Source: CAZTUH01 sp964616175 (lineage in GTDB: Bacteria > Pseudomonadota > Gammaproteobacteria > Burkholderiales > Burkholderiaceae_B). Taken from it: a stretch of DNA of 64,000 bases. The stretch lies in contig CAZTUH010000003.1 of NCBI GenBank assembly GCA_964616175.1, forward strand, positions 62,001 through 126,000. The letters are read 5' to 3'. Under the pieces are notes generated by a model that saw only the letters and a list, made by a program, of their open reading frames with translations, was not told the origin of the DNA and did no database searches. A program made the position numbers and the translations under genes. Positions within the stretch are counted from its first letter, which is position 1. Each line of letters opens with the position of its first letter. This document shows, one piece after another, positions 63,456 through 64,000 of the stretch.

Positions 63456-63997
63456 CTATCGAGGTAACCGTCCCCGATATTCAGCGGTTCGAGTATTTAT
63501 TTCAATATTATCCCCAATTTTTCAAAATAATGGAACATTAATTTCTAAATGGGTATTTATCTTTGCAGATTTTAAAGCTCTACTTGAAGTATCTCCACGA
63601 ATAGCTGGTTCTGTGTAAATTATTTTACAGATAACAATATCTGGAAATTCAATTGCAATAGGTCTTTCCTGATAAAAAACCACATCTACAATCATGTTTG
63701 ATTGCAAATAATGGAGAGCTTTCCCCATTTTCTGGGATTCAATCTTATTTTGATTAAAACCACTATCTAGAAAAACATACATACCTTGAGAAAAGAAAGA
63801 ATAGGTGCATTTCTTACGTTCTAAATGCAGCAGTTCGAATTTCTCATCAGCTTTAACAACAGTTTCAATAAAGGAATTATTTAGGAAATTTTTAAGCTTT
63901 AATCTAACTGCTGCTGTATTTGTTCTTCCAGATCTATTATAGGGATTTTAGCAATTAATATAATGTTTCCTATTTTTAATTCTTGTGCAATTTTCAT
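63456..63997 (-). pseudogene. efp: Elongation factor P, disrupted by frameshift/deletion and a nonsense codon
   Basis: EF-P relieves ribosome stalling at polyproline. Three contiguous pieces read on the - strand. ATG 63997: MKIAQELKIGNIILIAK, after which that frame departs. From 63944 in another frame: PYNRSGRTNTAAVRLKLKNF through KADEKFELLHLERKKCTYS and the body (ITYTEPAVRGDTS-like). Then PLF, a TGA at 63522-63524 where homologues have a sense codon, then KIGDNIEINTRTAEYRGR to TAG at 63456. Relative to homologues about seven codons (LVVQKTE) plus one base are missing near 63945. The Arg of SGR, the modified residue in many betaproteobacteria, is still encoded. Two independent lesions argue for loss of function. 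Confidence 0.85.
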
Positions 63998-64000
63998 TTA

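Noticed and set aside
63522..63524. TGA in efp read through as an amino acid (recoding or selenocysteine)
   Set aside because: RF2 is present and regulated by TGA, TGA ends several intact genes here, and efp carries a second lesion, so a nonsense mutation is simpler.

Overview
The window is AT-rich, densely coded chromosome with no phage, transposon, plasmid, CRISPR or toxin-antitoxin genes. Gene order points to a betaproteobacterium of the Burkholderiales/Alcaligenaceae type. Examples are tRNA-Leu-tig-clpP-clpX-lon, iscS-iscU-iscA-hscB-hscA-fdx, ndk-rlmN-ispG-hisS-yfgM-bamB-der-hflK-hflC-hisZ-purA, ispA-dxs-folE2 and rpsF-priB-rpsR-rplI-dnaB. The low GC, the shortened gene strings (iscR, iscX, hfq, hflX, rplS and xseB are not where relatives usually keep them) and two genes caught decaying indicate a genome undergoing reduction, as in a long-term endosymbiont. 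'Candidatus Kinetoplastibacterium' would be a reasonable comparison, but that placement is inference.

Layout. 1-3.6 kb: end of a UvrD-like helicase gene, then a reverse-strand dapC-dapD-dapE lysine/diaminopimelate operon, then tRNA-Leu(UAG). 3.6-10 kb: protein quality control (tig, clpP, clpX, lon) with a heat-shock-type promoter before lon. 10-13.5 kb: aromatic/aspartate aminotransferase and uvrB. 13.6-18.4 kb: Fe-S assembly operon. 18.6-23.5 kb: hemJ-like gene, mdh, lysS and prfB, the last with a classic +1 programmed frameshift. 23.8-31.5 kb: alaS, tusA, rpsP-rimM-trmD and valS. 31.8-44.7 kb: ndk to purA, covering RNA modification, isoprenoid, outer-membrane assembly, ribosome assembly, membrane protease control, histidine and purine genes. 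44.8-50 kb: phosphoribosyltransferase, rpsU-dnaG-rpoD and tRNA-Ile(CAU). 50.2-57.3 kb: ispA-dxs-folE2, small ribosomal proteins and dnaB. 57.3-64 kb: pdxA, an Mth938-like gene, a decayed alaC, hom-thrC, a DUF1178 gene and a decayed efp.

Metabolically the window keeps the later part of lysine/DAP synthesis, the entry to threonine synthesis (hom, thrC), parts of the MEP isoprenoid route (dxs, ispG, ispA), pyridoxal phosphate (pdxA), folate (folE2), histidine regulation (hisZ) and purines (purA).

The strongest new observations are two pseudogenes. A stretch of about 1.07 kb before hom, which looks non-coding, can be read as a degenerate AlaC-family aminotransferase in two or more frames, ending exactly at the hom start codon. 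At the right edge an elongation factor P gene carries an N-terminal deletion/frameshift and an in-frame TGA replacing a C-terminal codon. Other points are a GC-rich 16-bp-arm palindrome inside bamB, an orphan promoter/terminator pair between mdh and lysS suggesting a small RNA, and a faint possible hfq relic after der.
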